Program-made: the position numbers and the translations under genes
Assembly: GCA_023897205.1 (NCBI GenBank)
Contig: JAHWDD010000003.1
Span: 5,893,665 to 5,957,664, forward strand
Length of the DNA stretch: 64,000 nt
DNA from: Exophiala sp. HKRS030
Lineage: Eukaryota > Ascomycota > Eurotiomycetes > Chaetothyriales > Herpotrichiellaceae
Reading direction: 5' to 3'
The notes under the pieces: generated by a model
Database searches by the model: none
Seen by the model: the letters and a program-made list of their open reading frames with translations, nothing else
Told to the model about the DNA's origin: nothing
Shown: one piece after another, positions 33,100 to 44,770 of the stretch
How the letters are laid out: each line of letters starts with the position of its first letter
Position numbering within the stretch: the stretch's first letter is position 1

Positions 33100-34539
33100 T
33101 CAAATCGACCGCAACCACGGATCATTGAGAAGCTCTTTTGCGGTGCTCCTACTTTCTGGGGCCCATTGCAGCATCTTCCTCACAAAACTCATGAACATTT
33201 CTTTTTGACTTCCATCAAGATTTACTTCCGAATCTTCCAGTGATGTAGTTGGAATGCTAATTGCTCCTTTCCAATGACCTTATCGATTATTAGCTACCGT
33301 TAGCCCAATGAGATAGGACAGCATACCTTGACTATCGAAAAACTCCTCTGCGAATTCGCTGCGTTCTAAAAAGTCCTTTGGCGGTGGGCCGAGAAGGGCG
33401 ATCATTTCAGCCAAGTGATGCAGGTTCGAATCGTTTCCATTTTCGTCTCGAGCGTTGAATAGATACTTATTTTCGAAAAGATCCCAGATCTGATCCAACT
33501 CATTACTCAAGTTAATACAAAATGTACACGAACTCACCAAGACCCCAACATTCCAGATATCTACTTTGTTATCCCATTTCATCCGTAGTAGCACCTCAGG
33601 AGCTCGATATAAGTATGGCTGGATGTCCTCGTGATACACCGTGGAACCCATCCGAGCTTCACCGAAGTCGCATAGTATAGGACGCCCGTGGGTTTTGGGA
33701 GTGCGTAGTTCTCTGGATTTGTATATGATCCTCTCACCATCGATCTTTCGCGGGCTTGGATTTTCTAACTCGTCCTTTTCGAAACTTGATAGAATAGTTT
33801 GGTCTTCGATTGATAGCATAATATTCCTTTCTTGAAGATCTAAACAAGATCAGAGAAGATTCAACAGATTAGAGGAGCAGAGATGAACGCACCAGTATGA
33901 ATGACATTCGCTTTTGAATGCAAAAAGTCAAGAGAGTGGAAGATGTGAATCAACGTAGGTTTCAAAAGATCCACTGGAAACTTCCGTTCACGGGCTCTTG
34001 CTCTCAGCCCTGCTAGGCTCATTCCGAGAGGTTTATGAATGAGACACAGATAACCACCCTTGGGTTGAATAATGTCAAAGCTATCGAGGGCGGTACGCAC
34101 CAAAGTAGATCCCACATTGTCGGTAGTCATAGAATTAAAATGGCGATATACTTCGAGTTCTCATTGGCCTTGCCTCGAATTCCGCTCATAGACTTTCATA
34201 GCAACGTATTGGTGACCTCTAAAGCACTTATCAGCTTTCTAGTCCTTGAGTAGCTGGTTAAACAGGCTTCACTTACTTTAAATCCCGACAGAGCCACACT
34301 GTAGAGTACGCTCCGTAGCCAAGCTTCCCCAAAACTTGATACTTTGAATGAAAGACTTCTCCGATGCGGACAGGAAAGAAGTTGTCAGGTGAATACCAAG
34401 CAAGATTTTCTTCCTCAATCTTCTCGATGGGAGCGAAGGTCCGAAATCCAGACGAGGCAACTTGCCTTACTGGGGATGGTGAACGCAGAAGCGATCTCCG
34501 GGCCCAGCGAAGTACGTTGGCCATGGCTTTTAATGACAA
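33100..34539 (-). pseudogene. SRPK-like CMGC protein kinase with in-frame stop
   Basis: Exons (complement) are 34539-34277, 34218-33893, 33839-33538, 33489-33327 and 33278-33100. Phases agree for 410 codons. It resembles fungal SRPK-like kinases. It has EEENLAWYSPDNFFPVRIGE before the Gly loop GKLGYGAYSTVWL, the lysine in YVAMKVYE, the catalytic VIHTDLQERNIM and a LCDFGEAR magnesium loop. YRAPEVLL, VDIWNVGVL and a QWAPESRSTAKELL C-lobe end follow. In exon 2 the frame is interrupted by TGA (34163-34161) between the codons for RQGQ and ELEVYRHF. The frame is otherwise open on both sides, so a CGA-to-TGA change fits best. If real, the kinase is truncated before its catalytic core. A sequencing error or very recent inactivation is likely, since nothing else is degraded. 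An ATG five codons downstream (34524) is an alternative start. Confidence 0.8.
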
Positions 34540-37500
34540 AGAATATATTCTCCGGATACATAGTTGACCTCGCAGCTAAGGCTAGGCCAACATAGATTCT
34601 AAACGTACGAATGGGGCTCCTGGAGAAACTCCTGAAGCACACAATTATTGAGTTAATGCACGTGATCCCCAGCAGGTGGCTTCTTTTGCTTAGGCGAGGC
34701 CAAGGCTCGGGAATACCATTTATCCAGAAGACTGTCACGTGCGGAAAGCTGGCTGTTCGTGTATCTTTGTCTACGTGTCAGCGATTTGGTCATGGCTCAA
34801 TGCACTCCAACCGAACAACATCTTCGACACAGCCGTGGCAAAATGGAAAATCGTGCCTTTGGAGATTTGATCGGTTTCTGAATCACCCCTGATAAATAAA
34901 ACGAGAGTGAGCCCAAAGCCTGGATTTCTTGCAGGAGCTGAACCCTTGGTCATTACTCGCCGAGAATCGAAGCACCGTGCGACCATCACCCGTGCCATTC
35001 AGCTCAGCGGCCGCCAAAGCGCACGAAATGTCCCAGCAACACCAGTCCATGTGTCCCCACGACCGGGGGCGTAGACTACATGCTCGCGACGTGAATACCA
35101 TCTTGCCGTCGCTCAGCGTTCTTTCTTCTTCCTTTGCTTCCTGACTGATTCCCTTCCTAACGCGGTCCCACGTTGTGAACCCTCCTTCTCACCCTGTTCT
35201 CAACCTGATGACCATCTCTCGAGGGGCCGCACGGGGACGAAATCGCCAACATTTTCTTCTTCTGTTCTGAAACTTCATCGTAAAATGGCCCCCGAGGATG
35301 AAGCCACTGGAAGTGTACTGACAGCGATACAGGTAACGACCACCTAGTGGCGAGAGACCTATTGAGAAGATCTACTGAAGTATGATCGAGAGTCGATCAA
35401 TTTCAACGCCTTTGAAAATAAAGCCGTCACGGCAGAGCCAGACGCCAAAGAACCAACGAGCCAAGTGGCGAGAAATCTTAGGCTGCTTCTGCCTGAATAT
35501 CAAGGTATTCTAGTTTCCATTCTTGAGATGATATCCGCGACAAGGCTTCTTCGTCTAGTTATGTCTTAGGCACGCTTTTACGTGAGCCTGACGGGTTAGT
35601 TCTGCACTATAACTATAACAAGTAGATCTTCGGGTGGACAGGAGAGGGTGCGGCATATCTTGGAACCCCCTTAAATGCAGCACTAAGTATTATAGCTTTC
35701 TAGAGTCATGGACGAACGTGGATTTCCCTTGAAGGCCGGTAGTCTTATCCTTTCTGGGGCATTAGGACCAACAGTGGCTATTGAGCCTAGGGAAACCTAT
35801 AAAGTATACTTATTATAAAACAGACCGAAGAGACGGAACGGCTCTCTTCGCTACCGGGTTCAGTAACATGGAAGTGGTAGACACGGAAACTTAGCAATAA
35901 TATAATCTAGTGAGGGCATTTGTTTCGAACCTTCATAGTATTTTATTAGGTGTCAAAAAGTTCCTTAACGAAGGTGTCTCCTACTGAGTTAAATCCTGGT
36001 TACGTACACACGGTATCGTATTCAAGACCCTTAGTGATTATGTACGAGTTGAGATTGATCTCATACATGGAGTACCAGTGGCAATATCCAGGCCATGTAT
36101 TCTTCACATATCAAAGTACATTGAATGTGAAGTGTAATGCAACGCAATCCAACGCATAAACGTGCCACTCTAAAGTCCAAATATGGCAACTCGATGAACA
36201 TAGACATTTCACAATATAACAAAAGATCATCACTCATCACTTATTAGGTGGAGACAAATGCTCATCAATCGAACATTCCCCAACGTTTCCGCTCGGATAT
36301 ATCAGCCTGTTGCCCAGCATTAATCATGCCACACACAATAGCTAAGGCGACCACGTTGTCAATACTTGTTTGCCACGACCATTTTATCTGCCGAAAGCAA
36401 AATGACGACAGGTTTGTCTTGATGGCGATAATGATGGTTGCCAATATTTCCGCTCGAGGCTGGCGTTAAAAAAGTCTTGGGAGATGGGAAACGTAGATGA
36501 TCTCAGAAACCAAAAACTTGGAAAAGTCATGGCACAAATCCAAGGCTTTTCCGCCTCCCAAGACAATTGGCAGTGATCAGGACTTGGCGTGGGAAGAGAA
36601 TTGGTGGCTGGGCTGGGCATCTCGGAGGAATCTCTGGGAGACTTTGATTGAGTCTTGGAAAGTCTTGGTCTAAGAGTTCGAGGGGAACTGGAAAGGAATC
36701 CTTGGAGCCTTGGTATTTTGGCCCCTTGACCTCTTCAAAAACCTCGATTTTGGCTGCTTGCCTACATAGCGCAAACTATAGATACTGGTTTCGCCTCTGA
36801 CGACACCGGGGACGGTAGTTCAAGCGTTTATCTCAAAACGGCGTGCAATGCGAGTTTGAACTTAGTCGAAGCTACAGCTACAAGGATCTGGGAAAGTTTA
36901 GCTAATGGCTAATTCATCCAACCGATCTGGCGATGTCTCGTCAATTGCGATAGAGGATAAAAGATCCAAGAGACGATAAATGATAGACAGGCGCGTGGGG
37001 AGCTTGTTGATCCACGTGGACAGCTGCCCCTCGGGATAGTGTCCAGAAAGAGATTGGTTACCTGCGCACTGGTCGCACTCTCGCATCATCAAGCATGCAG
37101 AGGATGGAGTAAAAGCACCGAAATGGTAGCATGCAGGTAAGAGGCGATAGGTCTGTTCAGAACCCGGAAGTAATCTCAGACAGACTCTCGTGGCTATACA
37201 ACCAGATTGAGGTTGCCTTGATGACATGGTGGTCTGCCGATCGTGCAAATTTAGACTGGGCTTACCCAGAGACAATTGAATCAAGCAACGATCGCCAGAT
37301 TGGTGAATGTACTATTTGGGGATTGCTTCAAAGGCACTCGTATCCGCGTAGATTAGACATGTAGCTAAGTAGTAGATATGTAGCAATGGTGGCCTTTTCT
37401 GAGTCGTGAGTTTCTCGTGCGATAGTGAGGAGGGTCACGTGGTTGCCGTTATGGACAGAACTAGGAAGATTCAAGCAGGGCAGGCACGATGCTAATCACG

Positions 37501-37684
37501 AAGGTGGCGGGCACGCAGCAGTACAAAATGGCAGGAGCGATTCAATAACGTTGGCATCTAGTTGGCATGGTTAGTAGATACATACCTAGGTAGGTGGTAG
37601 GTGGCATGTTGCACAGCTCGGGTCCGGATGCCCAGACATTTTGTTCATTGTTCATTCCCACACAAATCAGGAGTGGAGAGTTGC

Positions 37685-37718
37685 CACCATGACCACCATG
37701 ACCACCATGACCACCATC
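37685..37718. repeat. (ACCACCATG)n tandem repeat
   Basis: About four copies of a 9-bp unit lie in intergenic DNA. Confidence 0.8.
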
Positions 37719-38228
37719 CATACTCTGGACATATTTTGCCTCAGAAATGTACTACTTTACATCAAACAGTTGCCACCCCTCTGCCCTTAACCGAATGGAG
37801 TCATCGATGTCATTGCTCCTCTCAATCTCAGAAGGTGATCTGGGCATCCCGCTCCCAAGACAAGTCCAAGAAGTCAGGAAATTCCGCAACCCATTCTTGT
37901 CCCTATTGTCTGGGCATGCTTGGCTCATACCTCCTTCCCTATGAACATGGTCTCCGTTCCGTCTCATCAACTGGAGATATGTCAAGAATTCGACCACCCC
38001 GACCAGGGACTAGCACTCAAATCACGCGATAGAGAAGCATGTCCCTACGCTGAGTTGAATGTGGCATTCCCTACTCGATAAATCTTCCCTTCCTTGGGCG
38101 TGGGCGTTCGTATCCTGCACGTACACAGCCACAATCGAAGAGTGCTCTCTAATCTGCGCAGAAGAAGCAAGTGCCCCACCTTTGTTGCAGTCTTGCAGAA
38201 GACCTGAGTTCCTTCCCATCGATAGTGT

Positions 38229-39310
38229 CTTGGCAAATCCCTTGGCGCCAATCAGGTCTGGGCGCCCAGCCCGCTGACGAGGAAGAGACTTGGCCAGACG
38301 TGACACTGACCAAGACCGAATCCCTTTGGCTCCCCCTGGGCTCACCTTGGGCTCCCCTTTGGCTCCTGTGCTTCCTTCGCTTTGGCTTTTGGCTCCTCGG
38401 TCTTCGGTGCCCGCCTTATTCCAATTCATTCGCCATGGCTGCATTTTGCATGTTTTGTTCCCTCGTTTCGCCATCTAGCCCAGTCACCTCCGAGTCATTC
38501 ACCAGTCGCCTACCAGTAGGAGGTCAGTAACAGACTACGGAGTAGCTACTAGCTACTAGCTACTACTGGCCAGTCGTACCCTGTGCCCACCCTTTCCGAC
38601 ACTACCCACCACCTAACCGTGCCATCACGCCTCACGCCTCCCCCCCGTACGTGCTCAGTTTCCTTCTCCCGTCAAACTCCCGAGCGACTGAAGCATAAAC
38701 CTCATCATGCCCTTGCCCTTCCCGCGCCTATTCCATCATTCATCATTTCCGAGTTGGTGGTCAGTCTCATTAGTTAGTGGTGGTGGTAGCCACCGAGTAG
38801 CAGTAGCAGCACCTCTCACTATCAAACCAGATAGTCTTCTTCTAGTAGTTTGTTCCCCCTCCACCTCTTTTCTATCCTCTACTTCCCCAACTTGCCATTT
38901 TCAATTTCTTCCGACCCTTTCTACCTTCTTCCCTCTAACTCCTGCCGATAATCAGTATCATAAACTCGGTGCGCACAAAGACTTGTATCCTAGTCACTTG
39001 TCGCTTCATCACTGTTGGCTCCTTCTCAAGCAAACAGTTGCAGGTCACTTTGGTCCTGCTGCAGCGCCTCTCACCCAAAAACAAGTCTGATTACCCAGAC
39101 TTTTGTCACCCTCGGAATCCCAAGGCGACAACACCTTCACCGTCCATTCCCCTTTCACTGCGATAATAATCAACTTTGAGTCATCAATTGTTGAATAATC
39201 CCATCGCGCAGCCTCGTTGCTCTTCTGATAGATCTATTTGTCGCCAAGTCATCAAAGACCAAATATCTTGGCTCTCGCAACCAGCTCTGCCTCCCAACTC
39301 TCGGCTTGGC
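38229..39310. promoter_or_regulatory. Cluster of PacC-type GCCARG sites upstream of pacC
   Basis: GCCAAG or its complement CTTGGC occurs at 38229-38234, 38241-38246, 38289-38294, 39243-39248, 39267-39272 and 39305-39310. GCCARG is the established PacC core in Aspergillus. The position upstream of pacC suggests autoregulation, as known for pacC; binding is not shown here. Confidence 0.4.
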
Positions 39311-39338
39311 ATCGCCTCCCATCTTCCCACAGCCCAAT

Positions 39339-41281
39339 ATGTCTGACCTCGCCGAAGCGAGCAACACCACCGCAGCCACTGCCGTGGCCAACCCTCCCGC
39401 ACCTCAGGATGTTGTTCAACAACAAGGTCAACTTCCTCAACAAGCTGCAGTTCAGCAACCTGCTGCCGCTGCTGCCCCAAGTGTGAACTCTGCAGGCGAG
39501 AACTTGCAGTGCCAGTGGCAAGGATGCGGCGAACGCTGCACCTCTCCAGAAGCCCTTTATGTGAGTTTGATCGTCAATGCCATATCGACGTCGGCGAATT
39601 GGTATCTAACAACCATCATCAGGAACATGTTTGCGAACGTCACGTCGGACGCAAGTCTACCAACAACCTCAATTTGACCTGCGCTTGGGGCAGTGCCGTA
39701 CCACCACTGTCAAGCGAGACCACATCACTTCCCACATTCGAGTTCATGTTCCTCTCAAGCCTCACAAGTGCGAATTCTGTGGCAAAGCCTTCAAGAGACC
39801 TCAAGATCTCAAGAAACATGTCAAGACTCACGCTGATGACAGTGTCATCATGCGCTCCCCCAACTTGGAACCCAACGGTGGACAGCGACAACCACAAAAT
39901 GGCCTTCCTCAAGGTGACTACAACGCGTCCTACTATGGTCACGCTTTGAGCGGCCAAGTTCCTCCCAGTTATTATGCTCCTGCTCTTGGTGGTCCCCCAG
40001 ACTATGCGGGCCAGCATCATCCCAATCAATATTATCAACCACATCCTCAGGTAAGTGAAGCTCATTACTCTCTGGTACGCGACCCTCGCTAACCAGAATT
40101 TACAGCCAGGACAACACCCCGGTTATGGTCCAGTGACTTACTACAGCACTGCTCCTCAGACTACATATGATTTTGAGACCCGCAAGCGTGGTTATGACGC
40201 TCTTGATCATTTCTTCGGTCAGGTCAAGCGAAGAGAGCTTGATCCTGTCAACTTTCACAACGTCAGCCGTCGTCTCTTTGAGCTCCAAGGTCTTCAACTT
40301 CCTCAAATCATTCCTTCGGCTGTATCGGTTCCCGCCTATCAACCTGTCTCCGTTGGCGGTCACTACGATAACGCCGATCCCATTCAAGCCTACAGCTTGC
40401 CACCCATGGGCAACGCGAAGACACGAGGTGATTTGACTTCTATTGATCAGATCCTAGAACAAATGCAGGCCACCATCTATGAAAATGACACTCAACTGGC
40501 CCAAGCAGGTGTGGCTCAACCAGGTGCCAGCTACGTTGCTTACAGAACGAGCAATAGCCCACCCAGTCATCATTTGGCGTCCGCCGCCTCTCACAGCACA
40601 CCATCTTCTATGCTTCAACATCATCACCAAGGTAGCATTGCCAGCGCCACCGACGCTAGCACTCCAGGTCTTACTCCTCCTTCATCAGCTCAAAGTTATA
40701 CCTCAGGTCAATCTCCACTACAGAACCATGCCGCTCCTACTAGCAGTGCCATGTATCCTACATTACCGTCCACTGCTAGCGATATTGCTTATGCTGCTGC
40801 CAACGCTGCCACACTCAGTGGTATGTACGACAGTGAGGACCACCGTCGTCGCTATAGCGGTGGCATGCTTCAGCGTGCCGCTCCTTCCAAAGATAGAGAC
40901 GCCATGGATGTTGCCAGTGATGGCTCTGTAACACCACCGGCATCTGTCATCAACAAGGAAGCAAAGGGCAAGGGTAAAGCCTCTCCCGAAGAGAGTGTGA
41001 TTGATCCTGCTCTCAGTGCCGACGCAAGCACGCCAAAGAGTGAATCCAAGGAGGCCGATTCTCAACAAATCTGGGTCGAAAACATGCGTCTCATTGAATG
41101 GATGAGAGAGTTCATCAAGAAGAAGCTCGAGCGTGCCGACTTTGAAGACGAGGATGAGAAAGCTGGCGAAGCAAAGAGCGAGATCAATGACACAGATATG
41201 ACAGGAACTGATGAACACAAGGACAAATCCGATCAAGAACAACTCTACCCTGTTCTTCGACATGTGGAAGAAAGTGCCTGA
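39339..41281 (+). CDS. pacC: PacC pH-response transcription factor (apparent 1-nt frameshift)
   Basis: Exons are 39339-39560, 39623-40050 and 40106-41281. The three C2H2 fingers are present: [10 protein letters not shown] from Cys58, split by intron 1; [23 protein letters not shown] for the second; and [21 protein letters not shown] for the third. Finger residues and linkers match PacC closely. The conserved [17 protein letters not shown] block ([19 protein letters not shown]) and a C-terminal acidic segment are also there. The frame slips by one base at GGCAGTGCC (39689-39697), where the family has Ser-Cys (two T's expected, one seen). Restoring one base gives 608 residues, normal for PacC. 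PacC is cleaved at alkaline pH and activates alkaline-expressed genes and represses acid-expressed genes. The start MSDLAEASN follows a Gln/Pro-free leader. I think the shift is an assembly error. Confidence 0.92.
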
Positions 41282-42480
41282 GTGCAAGGGGCAAATTGTA
41301 TGGATTTATGCTACGAGATTAGCCGATTCTTGAGGAATAAAAGAACATGGGTGGGTCGTCACGATTCAATCTCGGGTCTGGAAGACTTTGAGCATCCTGA
41401 CTGAGTAAGTTGAACTTCTTTGCTGGTATTTGGGATAGGGATTATGGCATACGAGGAGTCCATAGGCGTTAGAGACATATTCCAGTTGGTGTCCACGAGG
41501 CATCCGAATTTATGAATACTTCTGTCAAAAGCAAAAGATGATGAGTTTTTGTTGCGATGGCAAAATCCTACCCATTTCCCGAAACATGAGAAAAGCTTAC
41601 TGTAGACGTTGTTCAAAACAGGACAACACATGTCTTGACAGGCTTCTTACGTCGAAATTGAATATAGTTTGAGTTCATCATTCCCTAATTCAAACCTTGG
41701 CTTGAAGTTGATCCGGTATATCCTCTTGCTTGATGTAACTGTACTAGGTGTATTGTATGTGATAGCATAGAAAGGGGATCGGAAGATTCAGGAACCACGA
41801 ATATCCCCGACTACCATAACTTCCCTAGTGCAGCCATGACTGAACGACAACATAACATTGGATGATGTACCGGCATTCAACACCAGAGGCTCAACGTCGG
41901 GCCTGGCGTTTATAAGTCGCGAGGATATTGCTTCTAGAATGCTTCTAGAATCCTTCGATTTCCTCCTCGAATATCAGATTCACAATTACTTCGTTTATTT
42001 CGTCTCGTTTGTCCCTTGACCTTTTTGTGTGTTCGAACGCCGGAACAGAGTTTTGAGCAAACAGGAACAGGTACCCGGTGAAATCCCTCTCTCTCTCCTC
42101 TCAACTCAACTCTTCAGGCACGGAGAAATACTCGATTTATTTGGCCTCGTCCAACTCCGCATTCGCCGGCCCCTGCAAAGTCATTGAGCGAAAAACACCC
42201 CCTAGGATCCCTTAAACGAAGACTTTATTATTGGCGACCCAGTGGGAAATCAACGCCCAGACTCCAGGGTCTACCACCCCCGGAGAAAGCTTGGTCCGGG
42301 CGGCTTTGATATCTGTAAACACACCTACAGTACAGTATTTCTTCTTTTTTCTATTATTCCACCATCAGATCCCACGGAGAAAGTCAAGACGAGTCGAGTC
42401 GGGTCGTTTCCAAAAAAGAACAACCCTAACTATTACCTGTTGGAAACGGTTCTGGAGAATGGAATTTGGACCACAGTCTC
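41282..42480. other. Intergenic region, no gene recognised
   Basis: Downstream of pacC and upstream of the small Zn2Cys6 gene. Two short ORFs overlapping 42231-42533 lead into, but are not in frame with, the true first exon at 42481. C/T-rich leader-like sequence is present near 42080-42115. Confidence 0.5.
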
Positions 42481-43756
42481 ATGGCTGCACCACATGCTGT
42501 TGCTGGTATGTCAATAAGCCTTTGATTCTTTGATGATGGCTTAAGTCCATTCCGGGGTTCTTTATCGATTTATTCCATGGTGTCGTGGGTAAAAAGCCCT
42601 GACCATGGAATTTTCAGCCCATCACGCACAATTTCAGCTGCAAAAATACTGACCACGTGACCATTTGCCAGATATAAACGTGGTTGCATGTGAGTCCTGC
42701 AGAACCAAGAAATGCCGGGTAAGTCCAAGCATCGTATTCTCTGATGCTTATATTCAGGCCCTTCTAATGTTTTGTTCTGCAGTGTGACAGGCGATTACCG
42801 GTTTGCAGCCAGTGTGTTGCTGGAGGCATTCCCTGTAACTACCCTGAAAGCAACAAAAGGTGAGGGCAAAGAAGCCTACGTGGTCTCAATTTTTGGGGGT
42901 TGTCATTTCGCTGACTCTTCTGATCCTCCAGAGGGTTTCCACCAGGCTACATCGCTGCTCTTGAGCGACGGCTGCTCGAGACTGAACTAGCACTGTTCGA
43001 CGCGTTGAAGGAACTGCAGTTGATCCAAGTCTCGTCGAACGAAGACCGGACCAGCGAAGATGACTTTGCCGCGCGGGAGCAGCAAGTCAACGTCAGCGTT
43101 AGCAAGTCGTTGACAAAACACAGCGCCAATCAATCCAAATCCGAAAAACTCGCAGAGTGGGAAGTCCTGCCCCTGAGTTCAAAGGAGCAGCATCTCGAAT
43201 GGTGGAAGGACAGACTCGCCCTTGCCGGCCCGTCCGGTGAGGCCTTGCTGCAACGGCTCAGCAATACGCGTAGTCCTATGTCCATGCCCCCATGTCTGGA
43301 AGCGCACCAAGGAGATTCCCATATCTACCGGCAGACTTCACGCATCAGTCGCAGTCAGGGTCGTATCGGTCGCCCAGTGGTAGCAATGATGGGTCTCTGG
43401 CCGAGACGACTATGTTGATGATGCCTCCACCGCCGAGACCGTCTATTGTAGGCTGGGCATCCGGCCACTCGTCCGAGTCTGCAGGGTATTCGAGTTTGCA
43501 AACCTCTCCACAGGCACAGCAACCGTCGCCGGGGGAAAGTGCGGCTGCAGGACAGATCAACGCGTCATATGCGTGGCCGGAATCGATGGCTCAACAACAG
43601 GCTGAAATGAACATGGGAATTGGTCAGGGAGGAGGAATGGAAACACCAATGACGTCTCAGACGCAGACGCAGACACAGACGTCGACAAACACCTCTGCAA
43701 GCCCCAACAGCAGTGCTCACAGATTGTCGTCGAGTCAATGGCGCAAGTTCTTTTGA
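42481..43756 (+). CDS. Small Zn(II)2Cys6 transcription factor (apparent 1-nt frameshift)
   Basis: Assembled exons are 42481-42505, 42672-42718, 42783-42859 and 42932-43756. The first three are very short but their phases join exactly. Together they encode a complete N-terminal cluster at Cys15, 18, 25, 32, 35 and 42 (CX2CX6CX6CX2CX6C; VACESCRTKKC, then CSQC). A short coiled linker follows (YIAALERRLLETELAL). The rest is Gln/Ser/Pro-rich with TQTQTQ repeats and ends in SSSQWRKFF. No fungal_trans domain is visible, so at about 324 residues it is a short regulator. The frame drops by one base at the CCCCC of 43287-43291; adding a C joins the two frames. Its 3' end faces the FAD monooxygenase 1 kb away. 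Targets are unknown. Confidence 0.72.
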
Positions 43757-44770
43757 ACGACACAAGACTCTGAAACTTTGATCACGAGAAAAGGAAACAA
43801 CGAGACACAAAACAGACACAGACAAAGACACATAGCGCAGAAAACACAGGACTTTGATCTTTGATATCTGATATCTGATATCTAACATCTCATATCTGTT
43901 GAGAACTAAACATCACGTTCTCCATGCCATCCAGCACTAGCAACCAATCCGCACCACCAGCGTCAACTCAACCCTTCACTGCGCCCTCGTCGTCCCCCTC
44001 GCAACCCCGTCGCTCTCCACCCACATGACCAGTCACGACGCGATCCGTTGTCTTCACCCTCACTCGGCAACCAGTCACCTCAGCACACCACCCTTCACCA
44101 CCTATCACCCACCACCCACCACCCCCCCGACCCCCTCTACAGGGGCACGTGCCTGCACGGGCAAAAAAAAAGACAACTTCAAATATTTGAGTCCCAGAAT
44201 TCTACTTCGCAATCCCGGCGCCTAAGAGAAGTGTCGCACACGTAAGATCCGACCACTTCGATGACGGGCGTGCCAGTGGTGCACTTGGTTTGGAGGCGGG
44301 CTCTGCGTCGGATAGATGGCTGGTGCTTGCAAATGAGGAGTGTCGGATCTTAACCCATCTATCCCTAACCGTGAACCCCCCAAAGGGGGGAAGACGGGGA
44401 TGTAGACAAATGCGCAGAGTTACAGCCCGGGCTGGGGGGGAAACCCTCCGATCTTTTTGGATTTTTTTTGGCACCTTTGGGTATAGGGATGGTAGGGAGG
44501 AGGGGGAGGGGAGATGAGAGGGTAGGATTGGTCTTACTATTACTTGCTATTACTATGGATGTGTGCGAAGGGAAAGACGGAGGGAGGTAGATGAAGGAAA
44601 GGAGGAAAGTGAAAGAAACTGCAAATATTATTTCATTTTTTGGTCCTCGCGGGGATTCGAACAGGTTGAGTTCGGGGAAGGGTTGGGGTTCCCCTGAACT
44701 CCCGAAAAGGAGTTTCTGCTTTTCCTGCACTACTGGCTGACAACGAGGGCTAGAGTCTACATGCTACCTG
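43757..44770. other. Intergenic region between convergent genes
   Basis: About 1 kb with C-rich and G-rich low-complexity stretches and a long A-run. A tRNA-3'-end-like sequence on minus lies at 44641-44664 (see findings). No gene is supported. Confidence 0.5.

Larger units (their letters stand above)
34540..39338. other. Long gene-poor region upstream of pacC
   Basis: About 4.8 kb with no confident gene. A possible two-exon micro-gene lies at 35284-35580 (see findings). The stretch 35580-36250 is visibly more A/T-rich. An ATG-poor ORF at 36898-37284 (minus) has no motif. A 9-bp tandem repeat lies at 37685-37718. The last 1.2 kb carries several PacC-type GCCARG cores and C/T-rich leader sequence of pacC. 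Confidence 0.5.

Noticed and set aside
33421..33440. GGTTCGAATCG, a B-box-like sequence
   Set aside because: Lies inside the kinase coding sequence and has no acceptor stem or A box.
35580..36250. A/T-richer stretch, possible solo LTR or transposon relic
   Set aside because: I could not find terminal repeats, target duplication or coding relics to support an element.
36898..37284. 128-codon minus ORF
   Set aside because: No recognisable domain and no conserved-looking segments; could be chance.
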